The notes beneath the pieces were generated by a model. That model did no database searches and was not told where the DNA came from. It saw only the letters and a program-made list of their open reading frames with translations. From Venturia oleaginea (lineage: Eukaryota > Ascomycota > Dothideomycetes > Venturiales > Venturiaceae), in NCBI GenBank assembly GCA_013176395.1, contig JABMLP010000013.1, positions 434,001-498,000 of the forward strand: DNA of 64,000 bases, given 5' to 3'. Below, one piece after another: positions 55,567-64,000 of this stretch. A program made the translations under genes and the position numbers. Position 1 is the stretch's first letter, and each line of letters begins with the position of its first letter.

Positions 55567-58500
55567 AAGAGAAGGACCAACTTAATATACTACAGTACAA
55601 CGTACGCAAATCAAGGGATACGGTTATGGCAACTCTACTCCGTGATCCAAGAGTAGCAGAATACGATATTATTGCTATCCAAGAACCGTGGCGCAACCCC
55701 TTCATGTCGACAACACACCACCTAGCGAAGAATATATTCCACTTATACTATCCGACAACGAACAAGGAGGATGGCCCAGCAAGGGTGTGTTTCTTTGTCA
55801 ACAAAAGGCTAGACCACGGCAGCCTGCAATTCGAACAGCACACAAGAGACGTCTGCTCATTGAGAATCAGTATCAGCAATGGCGATCAAACAGAAAACGA
55901 GCTGGTAATACACAACGTCTACAATACGGTCCAAAACATGCCAAACCGCATGAGCTCACTGCCGACCCTAAGAGCTCGATTGGAGGAACACGCGCTGAAA
56001 GAACAGATGGTATTAGGCGACTTGAACTTACACCATAGAATGTGGGGCGGAGCGCAGGTCGCACACGAAGACCGAGAAGCGGAAGAACTTATCGAAATTA
56101 TGGAGAGATTTGATATGTCAAGCATGCTGCAGCCCGGAACGGTAACGTACGAAGAAGGCAGCAGCAGGACGACGATTGATATGTGCTGGATGACATTAGG
56201 CTTGATTGACAGGACCATCAGTAGAAGAGTAGACAGAGAGCTAGACCACGACTCAGACCACCTCCCCATCAGCATCATACTGGATCTCCGGACGCGCTCC
56301 ACGGAAATCAGGCCAGGATGCAACTGGAAACTCCTAGACTGCAAGGAGTTCTGCCGGACGCTCAGAGACACCCTACCGGCACGAAGGAGACCAAGGACGA
56401 AAGCAGCGCTAGACATGTACACGATGGAGTTAGTCAAAGCGATCAAAGATGCAGCAGCGAAGACAATTCCCCTCACAAGACCATGCACCAAGGCGAAAGA
56501 GGGATGGGACGGAACATGCTCGAGAGCATTGGCAGATACAAAACGTCTAAGGCGCATACACGAGAGAAGACACACGGAGGAGACATGGGAAAACTACCGC
56601 GAGGCGAGGAACCACAAGACACGGACGATCAAGAAGGCGCTTCGGCAAGCACACAGAGACCGCGTAGAAATGGCAGCAAGCTCCACTGAATCCCTCTGGA
56701 AAACAGCCAAGTGGGCGCGCAATAGAGAAAGCCAGCCCCCAAGTGTGACGCCAATTATCAAGTGTCCGACGACCGGCAACCAGGCTACTACACCCTCGGC
56801 AAAAACGATTCTCCTTCGGGACGCCTTCTTCCCAGCACCGCCAGAAGCAGACCTCGACGATCTACAGGATGCAAGATATGATGATTGTATACCAATGCCA
56901 AACGTTACTGAGAAGGAGGTACTGGACGCAATACAAGCAGCGTCACCCTTCAAGGCCCCGGGACCGGATGGGATCCCAAACAAGGCCTTGCAGACGGCAT
57001 CTTATATGTTGGTGGGACACCTGGCGACAATCATGAACCAGAGCCTACAACTGGGCCACTACCCGACACATTTCCAAAGCTCGACCACGGTAGTGCTACG
57101 CAAACCAGGGAAGGACGACTACTCGACTCCAAAGGCATACCGACCTATTGCGCTCCTGAATACGATTGGCAAGGCCATGGACGCAGTAATCGCTAAGAGA
57201 CTTAGCTACCTGGTGGAAACACACCAAGTCATCCCAAGGATGCACATGGGAGGCAGGAAGTTAAGGTCAACGGAACACGCACTACACGCTGTAATCGAGA
57301 GAATCTACAACGCTTGGAACAACGGAAAAGGACAAGTCGCTAGCCTGCTGCTCCTTGACGTGTCAGGCGCCTTCGACAACGTATCCCACAAGAGACTCCT
57401 ACACAATCTTCGGAAAAGAAAAGTTGATGAGAGAACAGTACGATGGATTGCTAGCTTCCTGAGCGATAGACGCACGCGAATTGTCATCGATGGCTACGAA
57501 TCTGACGAGTACACGGTTGAGACTGGGGTACCACAGGGATCGCCCCTATCCCCCATCTTATACATATTCTACAACTCAGGCGACGATACTGCAGCTACAG
57601 GCTATATCGATGACGCAGCCATACTTACATGGGGCAACACAACAGAAGAAACGTGTAAGAAACTCGAAAACGCGCTGGAAAAGGCAAACTGTTGGGCAAA
57701 GACACATGCATCAAAATTCGCCCCAGAAAAGTTCCAACTGACACACTTCACAAGAAGACGCACCCGTATAAACACACAACAGCCCGTTCAAACGGCATGG
57801 GGATGCATTGCGCCTAAGACAACGTGCAAATATCTAGGCGTGACGCTAGACAGCAAACTCCAATGGAAGGAACACATCGAAGAAATCAAGCGGAAAACTA
57901 CAAAAACAGTGAACGCACTGTGCTCTCTGGGCAGCTCAACATGGGGCGTCAGTCTGCTAGATATGCGAAAAATCTACCACGGAGTGGTAGTCCCTCAGAT
58001 GATGTACGCGTGTTCAATCTGGTCGAATTCAGGAATGAGGGGAAAACCATACACGAGAAAAACGCTCGACACACTTCAGTCAATCCAAGCACGTGCAGCA
58101 CGAATTATCTGTGGAGCGTTCAAAGCGACATCCAGAGTCGCCCTCGACATAGAGACCTACCTGCTCCCAGTCGAACAACAAATCTGGAAACACAACACCG
58201 AAACCCTCAGCCGTATACTCACGTGCCAAGACCTCCCTAAACTGCTAGATACTCAATTCGGAGAACCAAGGTCAAGACAACGAGCAAGCTACGATAGCCC
58301 ATTATACAACATATATCGAGACGCCGAAGAGAAAGGAGCAGCAAATCTCGACAAGCGAGAGACAATCCCGCCGTTCGTAGCAGCACCATGGTGGCAAGGC
58401 CCAAAGACACATATCGCACCAAGCGATGAAGCGGCACACTCTGAGCACGACTCCGTCACTAGAGTCGAGGGTAATATTTGCATCTATACAGATGGGAGTA

Positions 58501-59420
58501 GCATAGACGGACATACAGGCGCTGCAGCAGTCTGGCCGCTGAAAAGACAGACGAGAAGCACGTATATGGGCCCTGAGACGACCTCCACGGTGTACGCAGC
58601 TGAACTTCAAGGAATAAATCTAGCGCTGCATATGGTTCAAACAGACATCGAGGCAGGAAACGAACGGAGAGACATCAATATCTTCACCGACAACCAGGCA
58701 GCGATACGTTCGCTGACAAGGCCGGAAGGCCGATCAGGAGCATACATTGTCAAGCGGATTGTACAACGGATCACACAACTTCACGAGTACGGAGCTATCG
58801 TGAACATCCGATGGATCCCTGCCCACGAGGGAATTGACGGGAACGAGGCCGCTGACCAAGCCGCCAGGGAGGCCACTGGATGGAGAGAAGACGGAGAGAA
58901 AGGACCAAGAGCTGATATGCCACCGGAACTGTACCCGCTAAGAACGACAATCAAGACGTGGTGCTGGAAGGTAGTGAATAAACAATGGTTGACTAGCTGG
59001 AAATCCGAGACAAAGGGGAAAGCCACGAGGAGATACACACCTAAGCCTACTAAAAGGGTGCTCCAACTCCATCAAGACCGGAGCAAGCGAGAAAGTGCGA
59101 TCCTCGTACAGATGAGAACTGAAAAGATAGGGCTCAAGGCCTTCCTCTTCAGCCGACGTGTCCAAGGTATCCCAGACTCTAGGTGTGACTGCCGTGAAGG
59201 GATGCAGACCGTAGCCCATATCCTCCTGGAATGCCGCAAGTTCCGGGACATCCGGAGAGACGAGTTGGGCCGCTTCCCAGGACGAAACAACCTCCGGAAT
59301 ATCTTGACTACGCATAAGTTAGCCACAAAAGCTATCAGATTCATGGAACAGACGCGGGTCCTTGGGCATAGTGGGATCGAAAACGCGCAGACGACGCTGA
59401 GCATTGAGGGGAGACTATAG
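55563..59420 (+). CDS. LINE-2 ORF2, endonuclease-reverse transcriptase-RNase H
   Basis: 1285 aa, open; it carries out target-primed reverse transcription. APE-type endonuclease: ILQYNVRKSR, IIAIQEPWR, VLGDLNLHHRMWGG, DHDSDHLPIS. Reverse transcriptase: FKAPGPDGIPNKAL, YRPIALLNTIGKAMDAVI, LLLDVSGAFDNVSH, VPQGSPLSPILYIFYN, and catalytic GYIDDAAIL. RNase H with all four acidic positions: IYTDGSSIDG, YAAELQGI, FTDNQAAIRS, IPAHEGIDGNEAADQAA. A C-terminal Cys/His cluster (CDCREGMQTVAHILLEC) completes it. No key residue appears lost, so the enzyme may be active. The Ile in YIDD is a tolerated variant of the YxDD box. Confidence 0.97.
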   Translation: MKEKDQLNILQYNVRKSRDTVMATLLRDPRVAEYDIIAIQEPWRNPFMSTTHHLAKNIFHLYYPTTNKEDGPARVCFFVNKRLDHGSLQFEQHTRDVCSLRISISNGDQTENELVIHNVYNTVQNMPNRMSSLPTLRARLEEHALKEQMVLGDLNLHHRMWGGAQVAHEDREAEELIEIMERFDMSSMLQPGTVTYEEGSSRTTIDMCWMTLGLIDRTISRRVDRELDHDSDHLPISIILDLRTRSTEIRPGCNWKLLDCKEFCRTLRDTLPARRRPRTKAALDMYTMELVKAIKDAAAKTIPLTRPCTKAKEGWDGTCSRALADTKRLRRIHERRHTEETWENYREARNHKTRTIKKALRQAHRDRVEMAASSTESLWKTAKWARNRESQPPSVTPIIKCPTTGNQATTPSAKTILLRDAFFPAPPEADLDDLQDARYDDCIPMPNVTEKEVLDAIQAASPFKAPGPDGIPNKALQTASYMLVGHLATIMNQSLQLGHYPTHFQSSTTVVLRKPGKDDYSTPKAYRPIALLNTIGKAMDAVIAKRLSYLVETHQVIPRMHMGGRKLRSTEHALHAVIERIYNAWNNGKGQVASLLLLDVSGAFDNVSHKRLLHNLRKRKVDERTVRWIASFLSDRRTRIVIDGYESDEYTVETGVPQGSPLSPILYIFYNSGDDTAATGYIDDAAILTWGNTTEETCKKLENALEKANCWAKTHASKFAPEKFQLTHFTRRRTRINTQQPVQTAWGCIAPKTTCKYLGVTLDSKLQWKEHIEEIKRKTTKTVNALCSLGSSTWGVSLLDMRKIYHGVVVPQMMYACSIWSNSGMRGKPYTRKTLDTLQSIQARAARIICGAFKATSRVALDIETYLLPVEQQIWKHNTETLSRILTCQDLPKLLDTQFGEPRSRQRASYDSPLYNIYRDAEEKGAANLDKRETIPPFVAAPWWQGPKTHIAPSDEAAHSEHDSVTRVEGNICIYTDGSSIDGHTGAAAVWPLKRQTRSTYMGPETTSTVYAAELQGINLALHMVQTDIEAGNERRDINIFTDNQAAIRSLTRPEGRSGAYIVKRIVQRITQLHEYGAIVNIRWIPAHEGIDGNEAADQAAREATGWREDGEKGPRADMPPELYPLRTTIKTWCWKVVNKQWLTSWKSETKGKATRRYTPKPTKRVLQLHQDRSKRESAILVQMRTEKIGLKAFLFSRRVQGIPDSRCDCREGMQTVAHILLECRKFRDIRRDELGRFPGRNNLRNILTTHKLATKAIRFMEQTRVLGHSGIENAQTTLSIEGRL

Positions 59421-59706
59421 GTAGACGGAAAGCGAAATATGAGGCATTGTCTCCCGGAATCTAGATAGCACAGATGTACTGGTAGAACAACCGATATTTA
59501 CAAGAGCCATTGGGCATTTGGAAATAGTGGTTGAGGGAAAAGAGGGGGGATCGAGGGGATAGCTGGTCTTGTTTTGGTAAGCAGGGCGAAGTGGGACGTG
59601 GTAGATCATATCACGTGTCGGCTGTCTGATGAAGTCCCCCTAACCGGGCATAGCTGCGTGATTAAGCGGCTGCAACCGAGTAGGATAAAATCAATCAATC
59701 AATCAA

Positions 59707-59719
59707 CCTTACGAAACTC
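59707..59719. repeat. right target-site duplication of LINE-2
   Basis: CCTTACGAAACTC directly follows the ATCA tail and repeats the 13 bp at 53795-53807. Confidence 0.92.
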
Positions 59720-59804
59720 TTACCTCTCTACCTTAGATCCTAAGTGTAATTCGGTGACATGTTCTGAAGTGCCTTGTGCCTTCGTATGGATATGCCGTGC
59801 CGTC

Positions 59805-60180
59805 ACACTTAGGGAACCCATTAGCCTTGAGGTATAAGGCGAAACAGATAGACAAAGCTGAGCATTAGAGGGAGACTGTAGGTAGAAGGAAAGCGAAACA
59901 CGAGGCATTGCCTCTTGAGTCTACATAGCACAGATATACTAGCAGAATAACCAGTATCTACAAGAGCCAGCGGGCATTTGGAGATACTGGTTAAGGGAAA
60001 AGAGGGAGGACTGAGGGGACAGCTGGTCTTGTTTCAGTGAACGGGGCGAAGTGGGGCGCGGTGGATTATATAATCTATCACGTGTCGGCTGTCTGATGAA
60101 GTCCTCCTAACCGGACATAGCCGCGCGATTAAGCGGCTGCAACCAAGTAAGATAAAATCAATCAATTAATCAATCAATCA
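59805..60180 (+). mobile_element. non-autonomous LINE-2-related element, copy B, 5'-truncated
   Basis: Matches the 3' third of copy C from ACTTAGGGAACCCATTAG onward. It includes the end-of-ORF2-like GCTGAGCATT, the shared 3' UTR, and a tail of AATCA-type repeats ending about 60180. It lacks the 5' end and internal repeats, as expected from incomplete reverse transcription. The 14-mer TGCCGTGCCGTCAC abuts its left edge. No target-site duplication is evident. Confidence 0.8.
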
Positions 60181-60306
60181 GAAACAGACTGGTGCGTATT
60201 TGAATGCACATGAATGCAGTCAAATACAACCGAATACTATTGAGTACATGTCCACGTGACAGTATCCGTAACACTTAGCCTTAACTTAAGAGGAGGGGTA
60301 GATTAG

Positions 60307-60788
60307 TGTCACGGTACGACCGCGGACAAGTCCTTCCCGCCGTTGGGGTGGCCCCACAGCACGTGATCAAGGAGTTCTGCTGAGGAAAGGTTTTAAAGCC
60401 TACGTGGCTTCAACCAACTCGCAGCCCTTTGAGCTACGTCCTGTCGTTAAACCTGCCTGTTGGTTTGCCTGTCAGCCCGTATATAGCCTGTTTGTTACGC
60501 TGAACGAGCAAAACAGAGTTATTCGGAAGTAGATTCAACACGAACTTAACGATAGGAGCCGATGAACAGAACGAGTGTCACCCTGTGACTTGACTGTATT
60601 GACTGCAGAGGTTAAGTACACCGTTGCATCTGCATGCATATATATGCATGTCAATGCATTCCTTGGCATCTATCACGTGCACTATGCCTGAGGTATCAAG
60701 GACTGGCATGCCACTGTTCAACACTGTTGAATGATACCTGTTCCTGCTGCTGCTCCTTCCTCCTGATACCCGAACCCGCCCCGTGACA
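60307..60788. mobile_element. solo LTR, 482 bp, with 5-bp TSD
   Basis: Begins TGTCACGG and ends CCGTGACA (perfect 8-bp inverted termini), flanked on both sides by ATTAG (60302-60306 and 60789-60793). A TATA-like TATATAGCC near 60482 fits an LTR promoter. No internal retrotransposon sequence adjoins. It is likely the product of LTR-LTR recombination. Confidence 0.75.
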
Positions 60789-60966
60789 ATTAGTTATATT
60801 GGTACCTCTCCCGGCTCCGTAGGAAAAGAGACTAGTTATACTTGGGTAGCTTCAAGGGAGTATTTTCTTAGGCTGGTATTACGGATTTTTAATATACAGC
60901 AGACAGTCTCTTAGCCCTAGAATTAGTAACTAATTCCTGCCCAAGTCAACGGGAGTTTTCAACCTA

Positions 60967-62793
60967 GAGTGTGGACCCCAGATATGACCCACGAAAATCA
61001 AACCTCGACATGTGAGAACACTGCGCGCCGCCCACGTGCCACTGGCGTTTTAATAAAACCATCTAATAAATCCTCAGAATCCTCATCTTGCTCCTCCGAA
61101 CTAGTCTCAACTATAATAACTTTGCGTTGGCGCCCCCGTGGCTTTTTTGCTTCAACGCGCGCCTCCTCCTCGCGGGCTATACGCAACACTTCCGTAGTCG
61201 AATAGACCGCAACACCCTCTAATCGAACTCTTTTACCCTTTTTAGCCTTCTTCCGCTTCCGCGAAAGTTCGGATTGCTCAGCTATTTGTTTAGCTTGAAT
61301 TGCAATGGTTGCATTTTGAGTTTCGCATAGGCGTGTCATACGCTCTGCATAGCGCCGTACCGGCGAAACAACGGCATGGCACTCGCGCAACGACTCTATG
61401 AACTTTTTATTTGATTTTGATAGTTCAACTACTTCTGGAGGAGAGCTCTGTAGTAAAGAGAGATCGAGAGTAGTTATTGCGCGTGGTGTAATTGGTTGTG
61501 GAGCCGGTATAGGTGAGTCTTTCGGAAGCCCTCTGAGTACTCGCATAGGAAGCGCAGGCCATAAGTCGGTGCCACGCCATCCACTAAGGATATTTTCCTT
61601 GCTCATAGCCCTTTCGCGTGCACGAGAGAGTAATTCAATCCATTCTGAGCGTGGGATGCGCTGTGAACTTAGCCGGGAGATCGCATGCGTTTCGATAGTA
61701 TGGGCCCGTTTAAACGTCGCAAACACGCCTACATCAAGCGGTTGTAGTATATGTGAGCAGTGAGGAGGCATAATTAGGAGATCAATATTATGCTCCATGC
61801 AGTAGGCAATAAAATCGCCCTGGATATGACTTCCATGGCCATCCGCGACAAGTAAACGCTGGCGACCCGCAGCCTTCTCGCGGGTAAGAGGGTCGAAAAC
61901 ATTGATTAACCACGCCAACCCAAGGTTATTCGAGGTCCAGCCATTCTTGCTTGTTGCAAAGTGCCATCCCAGAGGTGATGATTCATTGATCCATCGCGTA
62001 TTAACGTCCTAGCCTTTGAATATCAGGAGCGGCGCCAGCGCTTCGCCTGCGGCATTGATGCACTCAATCACTGTTACCCACTCCTGTTTGCCTCCGATCA
62101 CCTCGTACTTCTGTGTACTGTCGAGGTGTACAAGCACCTTCAACGCCTGCTCTTCGCCAATACCAAATCCAGCCTCATCCATATTCCACATATGCGCAGG
62201 ATCGTACTTATGCTCCTGGGGCATCTCTCCGACTGCGTCAAACCAGCGTTTTACATGCTCATATGTTGCCCCCTCGTTGCGTACATGCTCTAGCTGACGA
62301 GCATATACTCCTGCTATCTCAGGATGTCTTTTTTGAAAGCGCTGGATCCATTTATCGTTGATAGTGAAGCGTGGGGTGGTAGGTAGGATAAGATGTGACG
62401 CGTGCGTGTCGAATATGAATTGCGAGCTCTTTGAGCAACGGGTTGGTAATATGAGTTCCAGTATTTGTGTATCGCTTAATCCAGCGTACAAGAGTATCTT
62501 CTTCCGCGATGGTAAGAATTTGGATCATTTTGTGGCTGGTAGAGTTCGTCAAGCCGCCGTTGAGCCTGCGCTGTAGTGTTTTGTTATCAACTTGGAAGAA
62601 CTTTGCAGCAGCCCTATTAAACGAAAAGTCTTTATTTTGTAGTGCATAAATAGCCTTTGATAGTTGAACTTCGTAATCCGGCGATTTTTTGGATGATTTT
62701 GAAGGCATTGGTGGGGATAACGCGTGTAGCATGCGCTTTGGAGGATTTTCGTGGGTCATATCTGGGGTTGGGTCATATCTGGGGTCCACACTC
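60967..62793 (-). mobile_element. pogo/Fot-type (Tc1/mariner superfamily) DNA transposon, 1.83 kb
   Basis: Perfect inverted ends of 24 bp (GAGTGTGGACCCCAGATATG and four more bases) with TA on each side (60965-60966, 62794-62795), the expected target duplication. The right end has a 17-bp direct duplication inside the inverted repeat (GGGTCATATCTGGGG twice near 62754-62785). It encodes a single transposase on the minus strand with two inactivating lesions. Confidence 0.92.
60998..62759 (-). pseudogene. pogo/Fot-type transposase, one frameshift and one stop
   Basis: Cut-and-paste transposase. The N-terminus has a helix-turn-helix (YALQNKDFSFNRAAAKFFQV) and a CENP-B-like second half (FTINDKWIQRFQKRHPEIAG). 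The DDE core has the acidic triad in MWNMDEAGFGIG, LLVADGHGSH and HILQPLDVGVF. The C-terminal region has KENILSGWRGTDLWPALPM and a long basic tail. Lesion 1: the frame shifts near 62395, where the four bases TACC are tandemly duplicated. Lesion 2: TAG at 62011-62009. Otherwise the frame is open to 60998. The copy is probably inactive but young. Confidence 0.92.
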
Positions 62794-62931
62794 TACAGAG
62801 CAAAAGACCTCAAGCGCAAAGATGTAGCGCTTTAGCCACAGGTGGCTGTGCACGCCACGCTAAGGCCACGAAATAACGTGACTGCAGGATAGCCATGCCG
62901 TGCCGTCACACCACAGATCTGACAGGTGTGG

Positions 62932-64000
62932 GGAAAAACAGCACACACAGCGAGAACTCAATTCTTGGAATTTACAGAAGTATCATCTAAAGATCATCAA
63001 AACTCATCTGCCAGTGGCCGCTCCGGCCTCTAAAGGACATCGCGCGTCCCTCAGCATCGAGGAGGTACCTCTCGAGTCGCCGTCGCGGCCACTGCAGAGC
63101 AAGCACACGAATATACGAGCAAGCTACACGAACGATGCGTCCACCAAAGACAACAGCAACCATCTAGTCACTATCTCCCGGCTAGTCCATCACCCCAGAT
63201 GACACTGCAACGCCCCGAGTCGACGAGTCACCGCTAGAACGGCAATACCTTCAACACAACTCAAACACCAGACGCCCGGTGTGCAACAATCGGCACCACA
63301 CACCACTGCAATGACTAGACAACCTCTCCCAACGTCTTGGAAAACCGTCCTGCTACAAGCTGTTGCCCAGAGCCTTGAGCCTCTCCCCAAACTGTTGCCT
63401 CCCAGTTATGGCATTGGCAAGAGTAGGTGCGCAACACAGTAAGCAGTAAGGACGTATAGAAGGAGCTTATTGGCGGCAAATCCCCTCCCTACAAGCCAGC
63501 AGACGTAGCCTTGAGCCTCTCCCCAGACTGTTGCGTCCCAGTTATGGCATTGGCAAGAGTAGGAGCGCGATATAGCAAGCAGGGAGAGCGACTAGCAGCA
63601 GGTAGGCTCCGACTATAAGACGGCAGGTCTATAGCACGATCGGTGCCATACAATACGGCAGCCACCAGATAGCCTCGTCTACGGGCATACCCGGAGTATC
63701 ACACTCAAGCAGCGAAATCACGACTACGATGGTTACTATTGTCTCCAGCACCACACAATCAAGTTCACTGCCGCATAGGAATCTCGTGCACGGCAACAAT
63801 CACAAGCGGAAACACATTTCGGGAACAGACAAGCCTTGAGGGATAAGGCAAAACAGACAGACGAAGCTGAGTACTGGAGGGAGACTGTAGATAAAAGGTT
63901 AGCGAAACACGAGGTATTGCCTCTTGGGATCTATATAGCATGGATATACTAGCAGAATAACCAGTATCGGCAAGAGCCGGTGGGCATTTGGAAATACAGG
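62932..64000 (+). mobile_element. non-autonomous LINE-2-related element, copy A, continues past the window
   Basis: Starts GAAAAACAGCACACACAGCG, matching the exact 5' end of LINE-2 (GAAAAACACCACAACAGCG) and then copy C in reverse orientation. The internal motif occurs twice (about 63411 and 63545), and the 3' part (GCTGAGTACTGGAGGGAGAC onward) reaches the window edge. No ORF. Confidence 0.82.

Larger units (their letters stand above)
53808..59706 (+). mobile_element. LINE-2: full-length, apparently intact non-LTR retrotransposon
   Basis: 5899-bp element bounded by a perfect 13-bp target-site duplication. The 5' UTR is about 127 bp (from GAAAAACACCACAACAGCG). Both ORFs are open, the 3' UTR is about 286 bp, and the end is an ATCA-type repeat tail (ATCAATCAATCAATCAA). 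The coding order (gag-like, APE endonuclease, RT, RNase H, C-terminal zinc cluster) fits the Tad/I group of fungal LINEs. Open frames plus an unmutated duplication indicate a recent insertion. It landed between two LINE-2-related non-autonomous copies. Confidence 0.95.

Noticed and set aside
1..64000. tRNA genes, rRNA, CRISPR arrays
   Set aside because: I scanned for B-box-like GTTCGANTC and cloverleaf-like sequence and saw none convincing; repeats present are transposons, not regularly spaced CRISPR units. A tRNAscan run would be decisive.

Overview
The window looks like nuclear DNA of a filamentous ascomycete (Pezizomycotina). Genes carry short GT-AG introns of about 50-90 nt with TACTAAC/CTAAC-like branch sites. 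The gene set is typical: kinesin-8, U2AF small subunit, GH72 glucanosyltransferase, Fcy-type permease, GMC oxidoreductase, secreted intradiol dioxygenase. There are also Tad/I-like LINEs, a pogo/Fot-type transposon and solo LTRs. The many short proteins with a TTFLxLPxELRQxIL box recall Leotiomycetes, but the class is an inference. All exon models here were built by eye from reading frame, splice sites and family motifs.

1-40 kb is mainly a housekeeping and metabolic region. In order: an F-box-like gene; a GMC oxidoreductase with a possible membrane anchor; a secreted type-B carboxylesterase; a purine/cytosine permease (-); a SET-domain protein with an apparent signal peptide; a decayed secreted-protein gene; a GH72 beta-1,3-glucanosyltransferase (-). 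Then follow a gene-poor stretch (15.3-18.6 kb) with a solo LTR, a MITE-like element and an 86-bp repeat pair; a zinc alcohol dehydrogenase; two broken F-box-like genes; a small secreted-protein candidate; a BTB gene (-) divergent from kinesin-8; an MDR reductase (-); a DUF3605 gene (-); a small single-pass membrane protein whose intron holds two dead copies of its last exon; U2AF35 (-); and an intradiol dioxygenase. I see no biosynthetic cluster. Most neighbours appear functionally unrelated.

37-52 kb is transitional. It holds a dispersed family of short F-box-like genes, intact and broken, a LINE (LINE-1) with one nonsense codon in each ORF, a cluster of about 0.3-kb MITE-like repeats, and two small cysteine-rich secreted-protein genes, one intact and one with an in-frame stop.

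52-64 kb is almost wholly transposons. The centrepiece is a full-length LINE (LINE-2, 5.9 kb) with both ORFs open, flanked by a perfect 13-bp target-site duplication. Beside it, head to head, lies a 1.6-kb element without ORFs that has its own 14-bp target-site duplication and shares the extreme 5' end and the 3' end (end of ORF2, 3' UTR, ATCA-repeat tail) of LINE-2. It looks like a non-autonomous element that uses the LINE-2 machinery. A second long copy runs off the right edge, and a third is 5'-truncated. A solo LTR with 5-bp duplication and a nearly intact pogo-type transposon fill the rest.
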